21,940 nucleotides of DNA from Natronohydrobacter sp. (GTDB lineage Bacteria > Pseudomonadota > Alphaproteobacteria > Rhodobacterales > Rhodobacteraceae), in the NCBI GenBank assembly GCA_007123015.1, contig SKSL01000259.1, positions 1 to 21,940 on the forward strand, written 5' to 3'. Shown piece by piece: positions 14,842-21,935 of this stretch. A program made the position numbers and the translations under genes. Below the pieces are notes generated by a model. It saw only the letters and a program-made list of their open reading frames with translations, was not told the DNA's origin and did not search any database. The first letter of the stretch is position 1. The number at the start of each line of letters is the position of its first letter.

Positions 14842-15465
14842 ATGACGATCCGTGACCCTTTGTCGAACCTGCAGATCACACGCGCGGGCGCCGGACTGGA
14901 GCCTGCCCAGCCTGTTGATCTGGCAGCCCGCGTGCGCGACCTGCGCAAGGCGCGCGGCTGGACCTTGGAACAGGCCGCGAAATCGGCGGGACTTGCGCGC
15001 TCGACCCTGTCCAAGATCGAGAACGGTCAGATGTCGCCCACCTATGATGCGCTCAAGAAGCTGGCGCAGGGGCTGGATATCTCGGTCCCGCAGCTTTTCA
15101 CACCGCCAGAACGCCCTGCCGCCAGTGGGCGCATGGCGATCACGCGCTGTGATGAGGGGTTGGCACAACCGACACCGACCTATGAGCACCGTTTGCTGGC
15201 GGGCCAGTTGACTGCGAAGAAAATGCTGCCCTATCAGACGCAGGTCAATGCGCGGACGATGGAGGATTTTGACGGCTGGGTGCGCCATGGTGGGGAAGAG
15301 TTTCTTTATGTGCTGACAGGTGAAGTGCGGCTATTTACTGAATTCTACGCGCCTGTGGACATGAAGCGCGGTGACAGTGCCTATTATGATGCGGGCATGG
15401 GGCATAATGTCGTCTCGCTCTCGCGCGAGGATGCCCAGATCCTCTGGGTCACATCGCTGGAGTGA
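14842..15465 (+). CDS. XRE-family regulator with C-terminal cupin domain
   Basis: 207-aa transcription factor. Residues about 28-86 form a lambda-repressor-type helix-turn-helix (ARVRDLRKARGWTLEQAA, recognition helix LARSTLSKIENG at 51-62, SPTYDALKKLAQGLDIS). Residues about 127-205 form a cupin_2 barrel with motif 1 in RHGGEEFLYVLTGEV (H149, E152/E153) and a motif-2-like GDSAYYDAGMGHNV (H188; the usual Pro replaced). XRE-cupin proteins generally bind DNA through the first domain and a small ligand through the second. It is divergent from the ligase/FrnE/MFS operon across 63 bp and is its most likely regulator. A GGGAAAG stretch precedes the ATG but overlaps the predicted -10. The effector cannot be predicted. 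Confidence 0.93.
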   Translation: MTIRDPLSNLQITRAGAGLEPAQPVDLAARVRDLRKARGWTLEQAAKSAGLARSTLSKIENGQMSPTYDALKKLAQGLDISVPQLFTPPERPAASGRMAITRCDEGLAQPTPTYEHRLLAGQLTAKKMLPYQTQVNARTMEDFDGWVRHGGEEFLYVLTGEVRLFTEFYAPVDMKRGDSAYYDAGMGHNVVSLSREDAQILWVTSLE

Positions 15466-15571
15466 GCGCGCGCCCCGTCAACACTGTTGCGCGCCTGGCG
15501 GCCTTGATCCGATGCCCGGCCAGCGCGCTCGCAGCCCGAAGCAGACGCCAAGTCAGTTTGAATAGTAGATC

Positions 15572-18007
15572 ATGACGCTTCCGATTGAAGACATTCTTCC
15601 TGATCTGCTCAGGCACCTGGCGCAAGCGGGCCGCTGTGTCCTGCAGGCCCCGCCCGGTGCCGGCAAGACGACGCGGGTGCCGCTGGCGTTGCTGGATCAG
15701 ATCCCCGGGCGCATCGTGATGCTCGAGCCGCGCAGACTGGCCGCGCGGGCGGCGGCTGAACAGATGGCGCGCCTGCTCGGTGAAAATGTCGGCAGGCGCA
15801 TCGGCTACCGGATCCGGGGCGAGACAGTCACCTCGAGCGCGACGCGGGTCGAGGTTGTGACCGAAGGTATCCTGACGCGGATGCTGCAATCCGACCCTGA
15901 ATTGCGCGGGGTCGGCGCGGTGATCTTCGACGAGTTTCACGAACGCTCCTTGCAGGCCGATCTGGGGCTGGCGCTGACATGGGAAATGCGCGAAGCACTC
16001 AGGCCCGATCTGGCGCTTCTGGTGATGTCCGCGACGCTTGATGCAGCGCCTGTGGCCGCGCTGCTGGATAATGCCCCGATCCTGACGGCCGAAGGGCGCA
16101 GTTTCCCGGTCGAGACCCGGTGGCTTGCGCGCCCCCGCGCCGCGACACCCCGTTTTGAGAGTGCTGCAGCGGATCTGGTCCTGCAGGCCTTTGCGGAAAC
16201 GGACGGGTCCATTCTGGTCTTTCTGCCCGGTGAAGGCGAAATCCGGCGTGTGGCCGCGCGGCTTGCCGGGCGTGTGGGCGATGCCCGGATCCAGCCGCTT
16301 TACGGGGCCCTGCCATTTGTGCAGCAGCGCGCGGCCATCGCGCCTGTGCAAAGCGGACGCAAGATCGTGCTGGCCACAGCGATTGCCGAGACCTCGCTGA
16401 CCATTGAAGGCATCCGCGTGGTGGTGGATGCGGGTCTGTCGCGGCGCGCGCGCTTCGACCCGGGCACAGGCATGGCGCGGCTGGTGACCGAGCGTGTCAC
16501 CCGGGCCGAGGCCGAACAGCGCCGTGGCCGGGCCGGGCGGGTTGCCCCGGGCCTGTGCTACCGCATGTGGGCGCGCAGTGAAGAGGGCGCGCTGGCAGCC
16601 TTTGCCCCGCCAGCGATGTTGCGGGCGGATCTGGCCGGGCTGGCGCTCGAGCTTGCGCTCTGGGGCGGGGCCGCGGGGTTGCGGTTCCTCACGCCCCCGC
16701 CCGAGGCCGCGATGGCCGAGGCACAGGCGCTGCTGCAGGGCTTGGGCGCGCTGGACAGGGGCGGTCGGATCACAGCGCATGGGCGCGCCATGGCAGGCGT
16801 GCCGCTGCATCCGCGTCTTGCGCATATGCTGCTTGAGGCAGGGCGCGCCGGGGCCGAGCTTGCGGCAGTGCTCTCGGAACGCGATCTGCTGTCGGGGGCG
16901 CCGGTGGATCTTGCGCTGCGCATCGAGGCGCTGCGCGATCCGAAAGCCTTTGCGGCGCGCTACAGCTATAGCCTGCATCAACCGACATTGGAACGGCTGC
17001 GCCAATCGCTGCCCCAGCTGCGCCGTCTTGCCGGGGGCGCAGCTGCCGATCTGACGGCCGGCCAGATGGCGGCGCTTGCCTATCCTGACCGGGTCGGGCT
17101 GCGGCGCAAAGGCGATGTGCCGCGCTTTGTGCTCTCTGGGGGCAAGGGGGCTGTGTTGCCGGACGGCGATGCCCTGTCTCGGGCGCGGCTGCTGGTGGTG
17201 ACAGATAGCGACGGGGACCCGCGCGAGGCGCGCATCCGGCAGGCGATCGCCCTCTCTGAAGCCGAGTTGCGCGCCGTTTTCGCTGATCAGCTGCAGTGGC
17301 GCGCGGTTTGCGCGTGGTCGCGACGTGAGCGGCGCGTGCTGGCCCGGCGGCAGGAATGTTTCGGGGCTCTGGTGCTGATGGATCAGCGCTGGGCCGATCC
17401 GCCGCCGCAGGCACTGGCGCAGGCTGCATGCGAAGGTCTGCGGGACCTTGGCCTGCCGCTCTCGGAGGCGGCGCAGCGCTTCATTGCGCGGGTGGAGCTG
17501 TTGCGCGCACAGGGTGAGGCACTGCCGGAGATGTCAGAGACGGCCCTTCTGGCCGGGCTGGAGGATTGGCTTGCCCCGCATCTGAGCGGGCAACGGACAG
17601 CGGATGAGCTGCGTGCGCTCGATCTGCTGCCGGCCTTGCGATCGATGCTTGACTGGGAGCAGACGCAGCGGCTGGGCCAGATGGTGCCTGCGCATTTCGT
17701 GACCCCCTTGGGAAACCGCGTGCCGATCGATTACGCGGGCGATGCGCCCGAAGTCGCGCTGCGGTTGCAAGAGGTCTTCGGTCTGGCGCAGCATCCTGTG
17801 ATCGGGCCTGCGCGATTGCCATTGCGGATGGTGCTCTTGTCGCCTGCACGCAGGCCTGTGCAGGTAACAATGGATTTGCCAAGATTCTGGGCGGAGAGCT
17901 ATACTGATGTGCGCAAGGATATGCGCGGACAGTATCCCAAACATCCGTGGCCCGAAAACCCGCTAGAGGCCGAACCGACTTTGCGCGCGAAACCGCGACC
18001 TCGGTAA
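15572..18007 (+). CDS. hrpB: ATP-dependent helicase HrpB (DEAH/RHA family)
   Basis: 811 aa, the usual HrpB length. Motif I APPGAGKTTRVPLALL (26-41; GAGKTT 29-34), Ia EPRRLAARA, II DEFHERS (120-126), III SATLDA (153-158), then the second RecA domain with ATAIAETSLTIEGIRVVVD and the motif VI QRRGRAGR region near 313-320. Winged-helix/ratchet regions and the HrpB-specific C-terminal domain follow, ending with YPKHPWPENPLEAEP. HrpB is a putative RNA helicase of unknown cellular role. There is no clear Shine-Dalgarno before the ATG (TTTGAATAGTAGATC). The gene follows the XRE-cupin gene by 106 bp, and its TAA stop is the first triplet of a perfect 27-bp palindrome. Base use is very GC-rich throughout, in line with neighbours. 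Confidence 0.96.
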   Translation: MTLPIEDILPDLLRHLAQAGRCVLQAPPGAGKTTRVPLALLDQIPGRIVMLEPRRLAARAAAEQMARLLGENVGRRIGYRIRGETVTSSATRVEVVTEGILTRMLQSDPELRGVGAVIFDEFHERSLQADLGLALTWEMREALRPDLALLVMSATLDAAPVAALLDNAPILTAEGRSFPVETRWLARPRAATPRFESAAADLVLQAFAETDGSILVFLPGEGEIRRVAARLAGRVGDARIQPLYGALPFVQQRAAIAPVQSGRKIVLATAIAETSLTIEGIRVVVDAGLSRRARFDPGTGMARLVTERVTRAEAEQRRGRAGRVAPGLCYRMWARSEEGALAAFAPPAMLRADLAGLALELALWGGAAGLRFLTPPPEAAMAEAQALLQGLGALDRGGRITAHGRAMAGVPLHPRLAHMLLEAGRAGAELAAVLSERDLLSGAPVDLALRIEALRDPKAFAARYSYSLHQPTLERLRQSLPQLRRLAGGAAADLTAGQMAALAYPDRVGLRRKGDVPRFVLSGGKGAVLPDGDALSRARLLVVTDSDGDPREARIRQAIALSEAELRAVFADQLQWRAVCAWSRRERRVLARRQECFGALVLMDQRWADPPPQALAQAACEGLRDLGLPLSEAAQRFIARVELLRAQGEALPEMSETALLAGLEDWLAPHLSGQRTADELRALDLLPALRSMLDWEQTQRLGQMVPAHFVTPLGNRVPIDYAGDAPEVALRLQEVFGLAQHPVIGPARLPLRMVLLSPARRPVQVTMDLPRFWAESYTDVRKDMRGQYPKHPWPENPLEAEPTLRAKPRPR

Positions 18008-18031
18008 GGTGCGTGCTGAGCACGCACCTTA
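18005..18031. repeat. Perfect 27-bp palindrome containing the hrpB stop codon
   Basis: TAAGGTGCGTGCT (18005-18017) and AGCACGCACCTTA (18019-18031) are exact reverse complements around one central G; flanking bases extend the pairing to about 18002-18034 with one G:T. As RNA it gives an 11-bp stem with the loop CTGAG. No T-run follows. Palindromes of the GGTGCGTGCT..AGCACGCACC type recur between genes in Rhodobacteraceae as far as I recall, so it is probably a REP-like element acting as a 3' stabiliser or terminator. The remaining bases up to 18126 hold nothing I recognise beyond a weak hairpin at the next gene's end. Confidence 0.72.
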
Positions 18032-18109
18032 CTGGGGACCTGGCGGACAATCCTGTTCGGGTTCTCAAACCGCTTGTGCACGACCACTGTGCTATCGATG
18101 TTCTGGATG

Positions 18110-18128
18110 GACAAACAGGCTATTTGTC
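18110..18128 (-). terminator. Weak hairpin at the 3' end of the NlpC/P60 gene
   Basis: GACAAA (18110-18115) pairs with TTTGTC (18123-18128) across a 7-nt loop, overlapping the stop codon of the leftward NlpC/P60 gene. Six A/T-rich pairs and no U-run make it a poor terminator on its own. Confidence 0.25.
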
Positions 18129-18951
18129 ACTCTGGTCGAATATGGGCGGTCAGCGGAGTTTCTGCAGCGATACGCGCGATCGCGCCCTCAAGCGGTTCAT
18201 GTGCCACGGACATTGTATGCGCATTGGCATGCAAAACCCTGTCCGCTGCGCTCACCCAGGCGACATGCCCGCGCCAGAACAGAAGGTCGCCGCGCTCTGG
18301 GGCGGTCCCATAGGGAAGGTGTGGGCCGAGCGCTGCCTCCTGCAAATCGCTGTCGCCCGGACAGACTTTGCCGCAGGCCTGCAGCGCAAGCTGCACAAGG
18401 CCCGAGCAATCCACGCCACTGCTGCTATTGCCGCCCCAGAGATAGGGGGTGCCCAGGAGCGTCTCGGCTACGGCGACCGGATCGGGGGCGAAATGTCCCA
18501 AGGAGCTCAGATGCTGTTCCGGGATCCAGAGCCCATCCGCTGTGCCAAGGAAGCGGCCTTCGCTTGCTGTGATTGCGACCTGCGCGTTCAGTGACAGGCT
18601 GCCCGCTTCGCGGCTTTTCAGATCTGGGGCGGTGTAGAGATGCGTCGCGCGTGTGTTGACCCGATGGGTGACCATAGTGTCAGGTCCAAGCCCTTCGGCC
18701 AGCAGCCAACCGCAATAGCCATCAGTCTGGGCCTGCACATAGGCATATTGCCCTTGCTGGTCGATCACGCAAAGCCGCGCACCATGCAGAAGCTGACGAT
18801 CGCGCGGGCCATCGGGGCTGCGCAGCAAATCCGCCAGCGGCGCGCGCAGGCGCTGCCATGTCCCTTCCGTGAAGCCTTGGGCTGCGATCTGCCCTTGCAG
18901 CGAGACATGAGCCATCCGCCCGCTGAACGGGGTCAGGCGCGGATCACTCAC
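18127..18951 (-). CDS. NlpC/P60-family endopeptidase with SH3-like domains
   Basis: 274 aa. Residues about 15-150 look like bacterial SH3-type modules (CVIDQQGQYAYVQAQTDGYCGWLL; ATHLYTAPDLKSREAGSL). Residues 158-274 form an NlpC/P60 domain: GTPYLWGGNSSSGVDCSGLVQ with catalytic Cys182, His229 in RGHVAWV, and His241 in VLHANAH as the likely third residue. This family cleaves gamma-D-Glu-diaminopimelate (or similar) bonds of cell-wall peptides. No signal peptide is present, so it probably acts in the cytosol on recycled muropeptides, as dipeptidyl-peptidase VI does. The start is a GTG that overlaps the stop of the M17 aminopeptidase (GTGA), giving strong translational coupling and suggesting the two enzymes work in sequence. 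Confidence 0.93.
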   Translation of the reverse strand: MSDPRLTPFSGRMAHVSLQGQIAAQGFTEGTWQRLRAPLADLLRSPDGPRDRQLLHGARLCVIDQQGQYAYVQAQTDGYCGWLLAEGLGPDTMVTHRVNTRATHLYTAPDLKSREAGSLSLNAQVAITASEGRFLGTADGLWIPEQHLSSLGHFAPDPVAVAETLLGTPYLWGGNSSSGVDCSGLVQLALQACGKVCPGDSDLQEAALGPHLPYGTAPERGDLLFWRGHVAWVSAADRVLHANAHTMSVAHEPLEGAIARIAAETPLTAHIRPE

Positions 18952-20354
18952 AGGCCAAGCGCTTTCGGCAAAGCCTCATAGAGCGCGCGCGCGCCTTGAC
19001 CGACCCCGCCTTTGGGGCGCGCAGGTGCAGCATTGGGCTGATAGCCATAGATGTCGAAATGCGCGAAGCGCGGACAGTGTTCGACAAATCGATGCAGAAA
19101 GAGCGCAGCTGTGATCGCACCGGCCATGCCCCCTGCTGGCGCATTGTCCAGATCAGCGATCCCGGGTTCGATCTTCGCCTCATAGGCCGGATGTAGCGGC
19201 AATTGCCAGAGCGGGTCGCGGATTTGCGCACTGGCCTCCAGCAGCATCCGGGCCATGTCGGCATCATAAGTGAAAAAGGGCGGCACATCCGGACCCAGCG
19301 CCACACGCGCAGCCCCGGTCAGGGTCGCCATGCAGATCATCAGATCAGGCGTTTCCTCATCCGCCAGGGCCAGGGCATCGGCCAGCACCAGACGGCCTTC
19401 GGCATCAGTATTGTTGATCTCGACGCTCAGCCCCTTGCGCGAGATCAGGATATCGCCAGGCCGCATCGCATTGCCCGACACAGCGTTTTCGACAGCGGGC
19501 ACCAGCATGCGCAACTGTACCGGCCAGCCCTGCGCCATGATCATATGCGCAAGCCCCATCACGGTTGCAGCACCGCCCATATCCTTTTTCATCAACCCCA
19601 TAGAGCCGCCCGGCTTCAGGTTCAGCCCGCCTGTGTCGAAGCACACCCCCTTGCCCACAAGCGTCAGCCGCGGGCCAGCCGATCCCCAGCGCATGTCCAG
19701 CAGACGCGGGCTGCGCTCTGACGCACGCCCCACAGCATGGATCAAGGGCAGGTTCTGATAGAGCAGATCATCGCCATAGATCACCGAAGCCTCGGCCCCA
19801 TGCTCTTGCGCGAGCCCCAGAAACGCGGCTTCCAACTCCTCTGGCCCCATATGCGAGGCAGGCGTGTTGATCAGATTGCGGGTCAGGGTTTCACCTGCGG
19901 CAATGGCTGCCAACTGTGCCACATCGACCCCGGCGGGTGCGATCATCTGCGCCAGCGGCTTGGGCGCGCCTTGTCGGAACTTGCGGAAGGTGTAGCCGCC
20001 CAAAAGCCAGCCCAGCGCTTCATGGGCCAGATCCTCGGCGTCAAGCTGGTGATGTAGACGATAGGTCTGGGCTGGCAGTTTCGCGCGCGCCCCGCCCAAA
20101 GTGAAGCGGGTGCGTGCCCGGTCGCGCGCTGTCCCGCGTCCGACGGCCACATGCGCGAGCATCCCGTCCGCATCAGGCACCAACGCGATTTGGCCTGTGC
20201 TGGCCGTGAAACCGATATTCTCCAAGAATTTCCGCACGCGCTTTGGTTGCATATCAGCCCAGGCCGAGAGTCCCTCGGTATCGACCAGATGCAGGTCCAC
20301 AGCGCGGCTGGTGTCCTTGCCAAAGGGATGGTCGGGTTCTGCAATATCGGTCAT
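18948..20354 (-). CDS. Leucyl aminopeptidase family protein (peptidase M17)
   Basis: 468-aa cytosolic metallo-aminopeptidase that removes N-terminal residues from peptides. The N-terminal domain (about 1-150) is variable; the C-terminal catalytic domain has the metal-binding residues in VGKGVCFDTGGLNLKPGG (K235, D240), MKKDMGGAA (D258) and the M17 signature NTDAEGRLVL (315-324; D317, E319, R321). Members form hexamers with two metal ions per active site. The ATG has no strong Shine-Dalgarno. The stop overlaps the start of the NlpC/P60 gene. The pair fits stepwise breakdown of cell-wall or general peptides; that link rests on gene order. The sequence is more like the PepA/PepB-like proteins of Rhodobacterales than E. 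coli PepA in its short N-terminal domain. Confidence 0.95.
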   Translation of the reverse strand: MTDIAEPDHPFGKDTSRAVDLHLVDTEGLSAWADMQPKRVRKFLENIGFTASTGQIALVPDADGMLAHVAVGRGTARDRARTRFTLGGARAKLPAQTYRLHHQLDAEDLAHEALGWLLGGYTFRKFRQGAPKPLAQMIAPAGVDVAQLAAIAAGETLTRNLINTPASHMGPEELEAAFLGLAQEHGAEASVIYGDDLLYQNLPLIHAVGRASERSPRLLDMRWGSAGPRLTLVGKGVCFDTGGLNLKPGGSMGLMKKDMGGAATVMGLAHMIMAQGWPVQLRMLVPAVENAVSGNAMRPGDILISRKGLSVEINNTDAEGRLVLADALALADEETPDLMICMATLTGAARVALGPDVPPFFTYDADMARMLLEASAQIRDPLWQLPLHPAYEAKIEPGIADLDNAPAGGMAGAITAALFLHRFVEHCPRFAHFDIYGYQPNAAPARPKGGVGQGARALYEALPKALGL

Positions 20355-20467
20355 GCTGGCGTATCCGTGCGATGTCTGTCAAGCATGACCCTAGACCAGC
20401 CAGCAGACAGGGGAAAGGGGGCCGGTGCCCGCGTCCCGAGGCCGTTCTGCCACCGTTCCAGACAGGA

Positions 20468-20860
20468 TCAGTCGGCAGGCATCACCGAGGAATGATGCTC
20501 GATGATCTTCCAGTCTTTGTCATCCTTGCGATACACAAAGGTGAAGCGGGCACACATTTTCTGTTCGATCCCGGATATCGAGGTTTCGAACTGATACACC
20601 CCCGAATTAATCGCGATCTGATCATATACGCTGACCTTCTGATGCAAGATGGTTCCCTTGGGATTCGATTTGAGGAATTCTTCGAAATATTCTTCAATTG
20701 CATCTGGGGTTTGCCGGATCGCCGAAGAAAATGTAGGCAGCAGCACGGCGTCGGCAGCGTAGAGCGCGGCCACTTGTTTCGCATCACCTGTCTGCAAGGT
20801 CGAGTTCCATAGATCAAACAACGCTGCGATATCTGTGTTCATAGAGTCATGATCTGGCAT
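20468..20860 (-). CDS. SnoaL-like / CaMKII-association-domain small protein (SgcJ/EcaC type)
   Basis: 130 aa, the size of one NTF2-like domain. The pattern IAALFDLWNSTLQTGDAKQVAALYAADAVLLPTFS, then IEEYFEEFLKSNPKG and a C-terminal beta sheet (GVYQFETSI, KMCARFTFVYRKDDKDWKIIEHHSS), matches the SgcJ/EcaC and DUF4440-type CaMKII-association families. These cone-shaped folds bind small molecules or help oligomerise; some are enzymes, most are uncharacterised. The ATG has GGAGG 8 nt upstream, a strong ribosome site. Codons are less GC-rich than the neighbours (many AAA, GAA, AAT, TTC/TTT), which may hint at different ancestry, though the sample is small. It lies 113 bp upstream of the M17 gene on the same strand. 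Without a signal peptide it should be cytosolic. Confidence 0.87.
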   Translation of the reverse strand: MPDHDSMNTDIAALFDLWNSTLQTGDAKQVAALYAADAVLLPTFSSAIRQTPDAIEEYFEEFLKSNPKGTILHQKVSVYDQIAINSGVYQFETSISGIEQKMCARFTFVYRKDDKDWKIIEHHSSVMPAD

Positions 20861-20967
20861 TTTATAAGCCTCCGTCGCAGTCTAGATCTTCACCAACTCG
20901 TGAATTCCTTATCAGATGACCTACTATGTTGACCAGACATCGCAGCTGTTCTGCCAGGGTCAATCCA

Positions 20968-21279
20968 GTGACTGATGACGCAAACATTCCGATCTGCCCG
21001 CTCTGTGACAGACCCATCCCGCCGGATGTGCCGCAAAGCCTGCACCATCTGGTGCCCAAACTGCGCGGCGGCAAAGGGGGGCCAGTGGTGTTGTTGCATC
21101 ACATCTGCCACCGGGAAATCCACGCGACGCTTGGCGAAGCTGAGCTGGCCCGGAGCTTTTCCAGCATCGAGGCGCTGCGCAGTCACCCACGTCTTGCGAA
21201 ATTCATTTCCTGGGTTGCACGCAGACCGCCCGGTTTCATCTCGAAAGTGCCCGGGGGGCGGCGCGCCGCAAGACGGTAA
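20968..21279 (+). CDS. Small HNH-type nuclease-like protein
   Basis: 103 aa. A CPLC zinc knuckle (Cys10, Cys13) is followed by LHHLVPK (His26-His27), GGKGG, then LLHHICHREIH (His44, His45, Cys47, His48, His52), the layout of a compact HNH/zinc fold with its two Cys pairs reduced. The tail is basic (RRPPGFISKVPGGRRAARR), in line with nucleic-acid binding. I recall similar stand-alone proteins of about 100 aa in Rhodobacteraceae, without known function. Start: the GTG at 20968 has AGGG about 9 nt upstream and begins just before the conserved part; an in-frame ATG at 20926 would add 14 unlike residues. No methylase, toxin or phage gene is nearby, so it is not obviously restriction or packaging related. 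Confidence 0.8.
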   Translation: MTDDANIPICPLCDRPIPPDVPQSLHHLVPKLRGGKGGPVVLLHHICHREIHATLGEAELARSFSSIEALRSHPRLAKFISWVARRPPGFISKVPGGRRAARR

Positions 21280-21336
21280 GGGGTCCTTAAGACCTCTGTG
21301 CGAAGCTTCAGGTCCCGCTGATGTTTGAGGCCCATT

Positions 21337-21759
21337 ATGCCCCGGAGCACTGAAATCGCCCGTCAGAAACAGGAGTCACGGCATCGCGCGCGTCGCGCTG
21401 AAAGGCGCGCGCGTGTGGGAATCATCGCCAACCCGGTCGAGCTGGTCCAACCTGCTGTTATCCCGCGCGAGGTCTGGACGCGCTGGCCCAAGCTGCGGTC
21501 GAGCCGCCGCCCGGGCAGAGAAAAGCCCGGCGACGCTGTGAAGGATCACACAACTGATCCGGTTTTGTCAGGTGAAAGCCTGCGCAGCTTCGTGGCAGAG
21601 ATGCGCAAGGCACAGGGTCACCGCAGATCGACGAGTAACGGGCCTATCCCGATGGTGCCACAGTCGCGCATCCGACCCATCTTGACGCGACCGCTTCTGC
21701 TTGTCGCATCGGGGATCTTTGTGACCGCGGCGGCATTGAGCATTTTTGCATTTGTCTAG
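21337..21759 (+). CDS. Small protein with basic N-terminus and C-terminal membrane anchor
   Basis: 140 aa, family not recognised. Residues 1-30 are very basic (MPRSTEIARQKQESRHRARRAERRARV), predicted as a charged helix; the middle is polar and Pro/Arg-rich (PREVWTRWPKLRSSRRPG); residues about 118-138 form one hydrophobic segment (LLLVASGIFVTAAALSIFAF) at the very C-terminus, with the stop two codons later. That is the layout of a tail-anchored membrane protein with a cytosolic basic domain. The ATG at 21337 has GAGG 6 nt upstream; the frame could also start at a TTG at 21325 but that lies on the ribosome site. It follows the HNH gene by 57 bp and may be co-transcribed. Function unknown. Confidence 0.72.
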   Translation: MPRSTEIARQKQESRHRARRAERRARVGIIANPVELVQPAVIPREVWTRWPKLRSSRRPGREKPGDAVKDHTTDPVLSGESLRSFVAEMRKAQGHRRSTSNGPIPMVPQSRIRPILTRPLLLVASGIFVTAAALSIFAFV

Positions 21760-21888
21760 TATTCACCACCTGACACAAGATACCCAATGACGGCTTGGAG
21801 CCCTTGGACGAAGCCGCTCCGCGGCATTGGCGCTTGTCGCTGATGGCCCGCGCTGCCCGGAACGCTGCTCATTTTGCGATCTGACCGA

Positions 21889-21930
21889 CCTGTTGGACGA
21901 TTGGGGTCTTCTCAATCATCAGACAGGAGG
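21889..21930 (+). promoter_or_regulatory. Leader hairpin running into the Shine-Dalgarno of the next gene
   Basis: CCTGTTGGACGATTG (21889-21903) pairs with CAATCATCAGACAGG (21913-21927) at 13 of 15 positions, one of them G:U; three more weak pairs can close the loop. The right arm contains the first bases of the AGGAGG ribosome site (21925-21930), 5 nt before the ATG at 21936. When folded, the ribosome site would be partly covered. The rest of the 21760-21888 stretch shows only a few short stems and no recognised element. Confidence 0.5.
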
Positions 21931-21935
21931 TTTCC

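Noticed and set aside
15466..15494. GCGCG/CGCGC and CAAC/GTTG inverted repeats after the XRE-cupin gene, as a terminator
   Set aside because: The stems are joined by an 8-nt one-sided bulge and no T-run follows; in GC-rich DNA such repeats are common by chance.
17899..18114. A minus-strand peptide containing NIDSTVVVHKRF, resembling the IDSTVV segment of IS5-type transposases
   Set aside because: Only about six residues fit, the next residues do not continue the transposase pattern, and the rest of the frame is antisense to hrpB. No inverted terminal repeats or target duplication are visible.
20377..20382. A perfect TTGACA on the minus strand 22 bp before the M17 start codon
   Set aside because: At 16-18 bp spacing there is no acceptable -10 and the start codon would fall on it, so I do not call a promoter.
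21787..21843. An 18-codon frame with two Trp codons (MTAWSPWTKPLRGIGACR) as an attenuator leader peptide
   Set aside because: It has no ribosome site, the Trp codons are not adjacent, and no matching terminator/antiterminator pair could be drawn.
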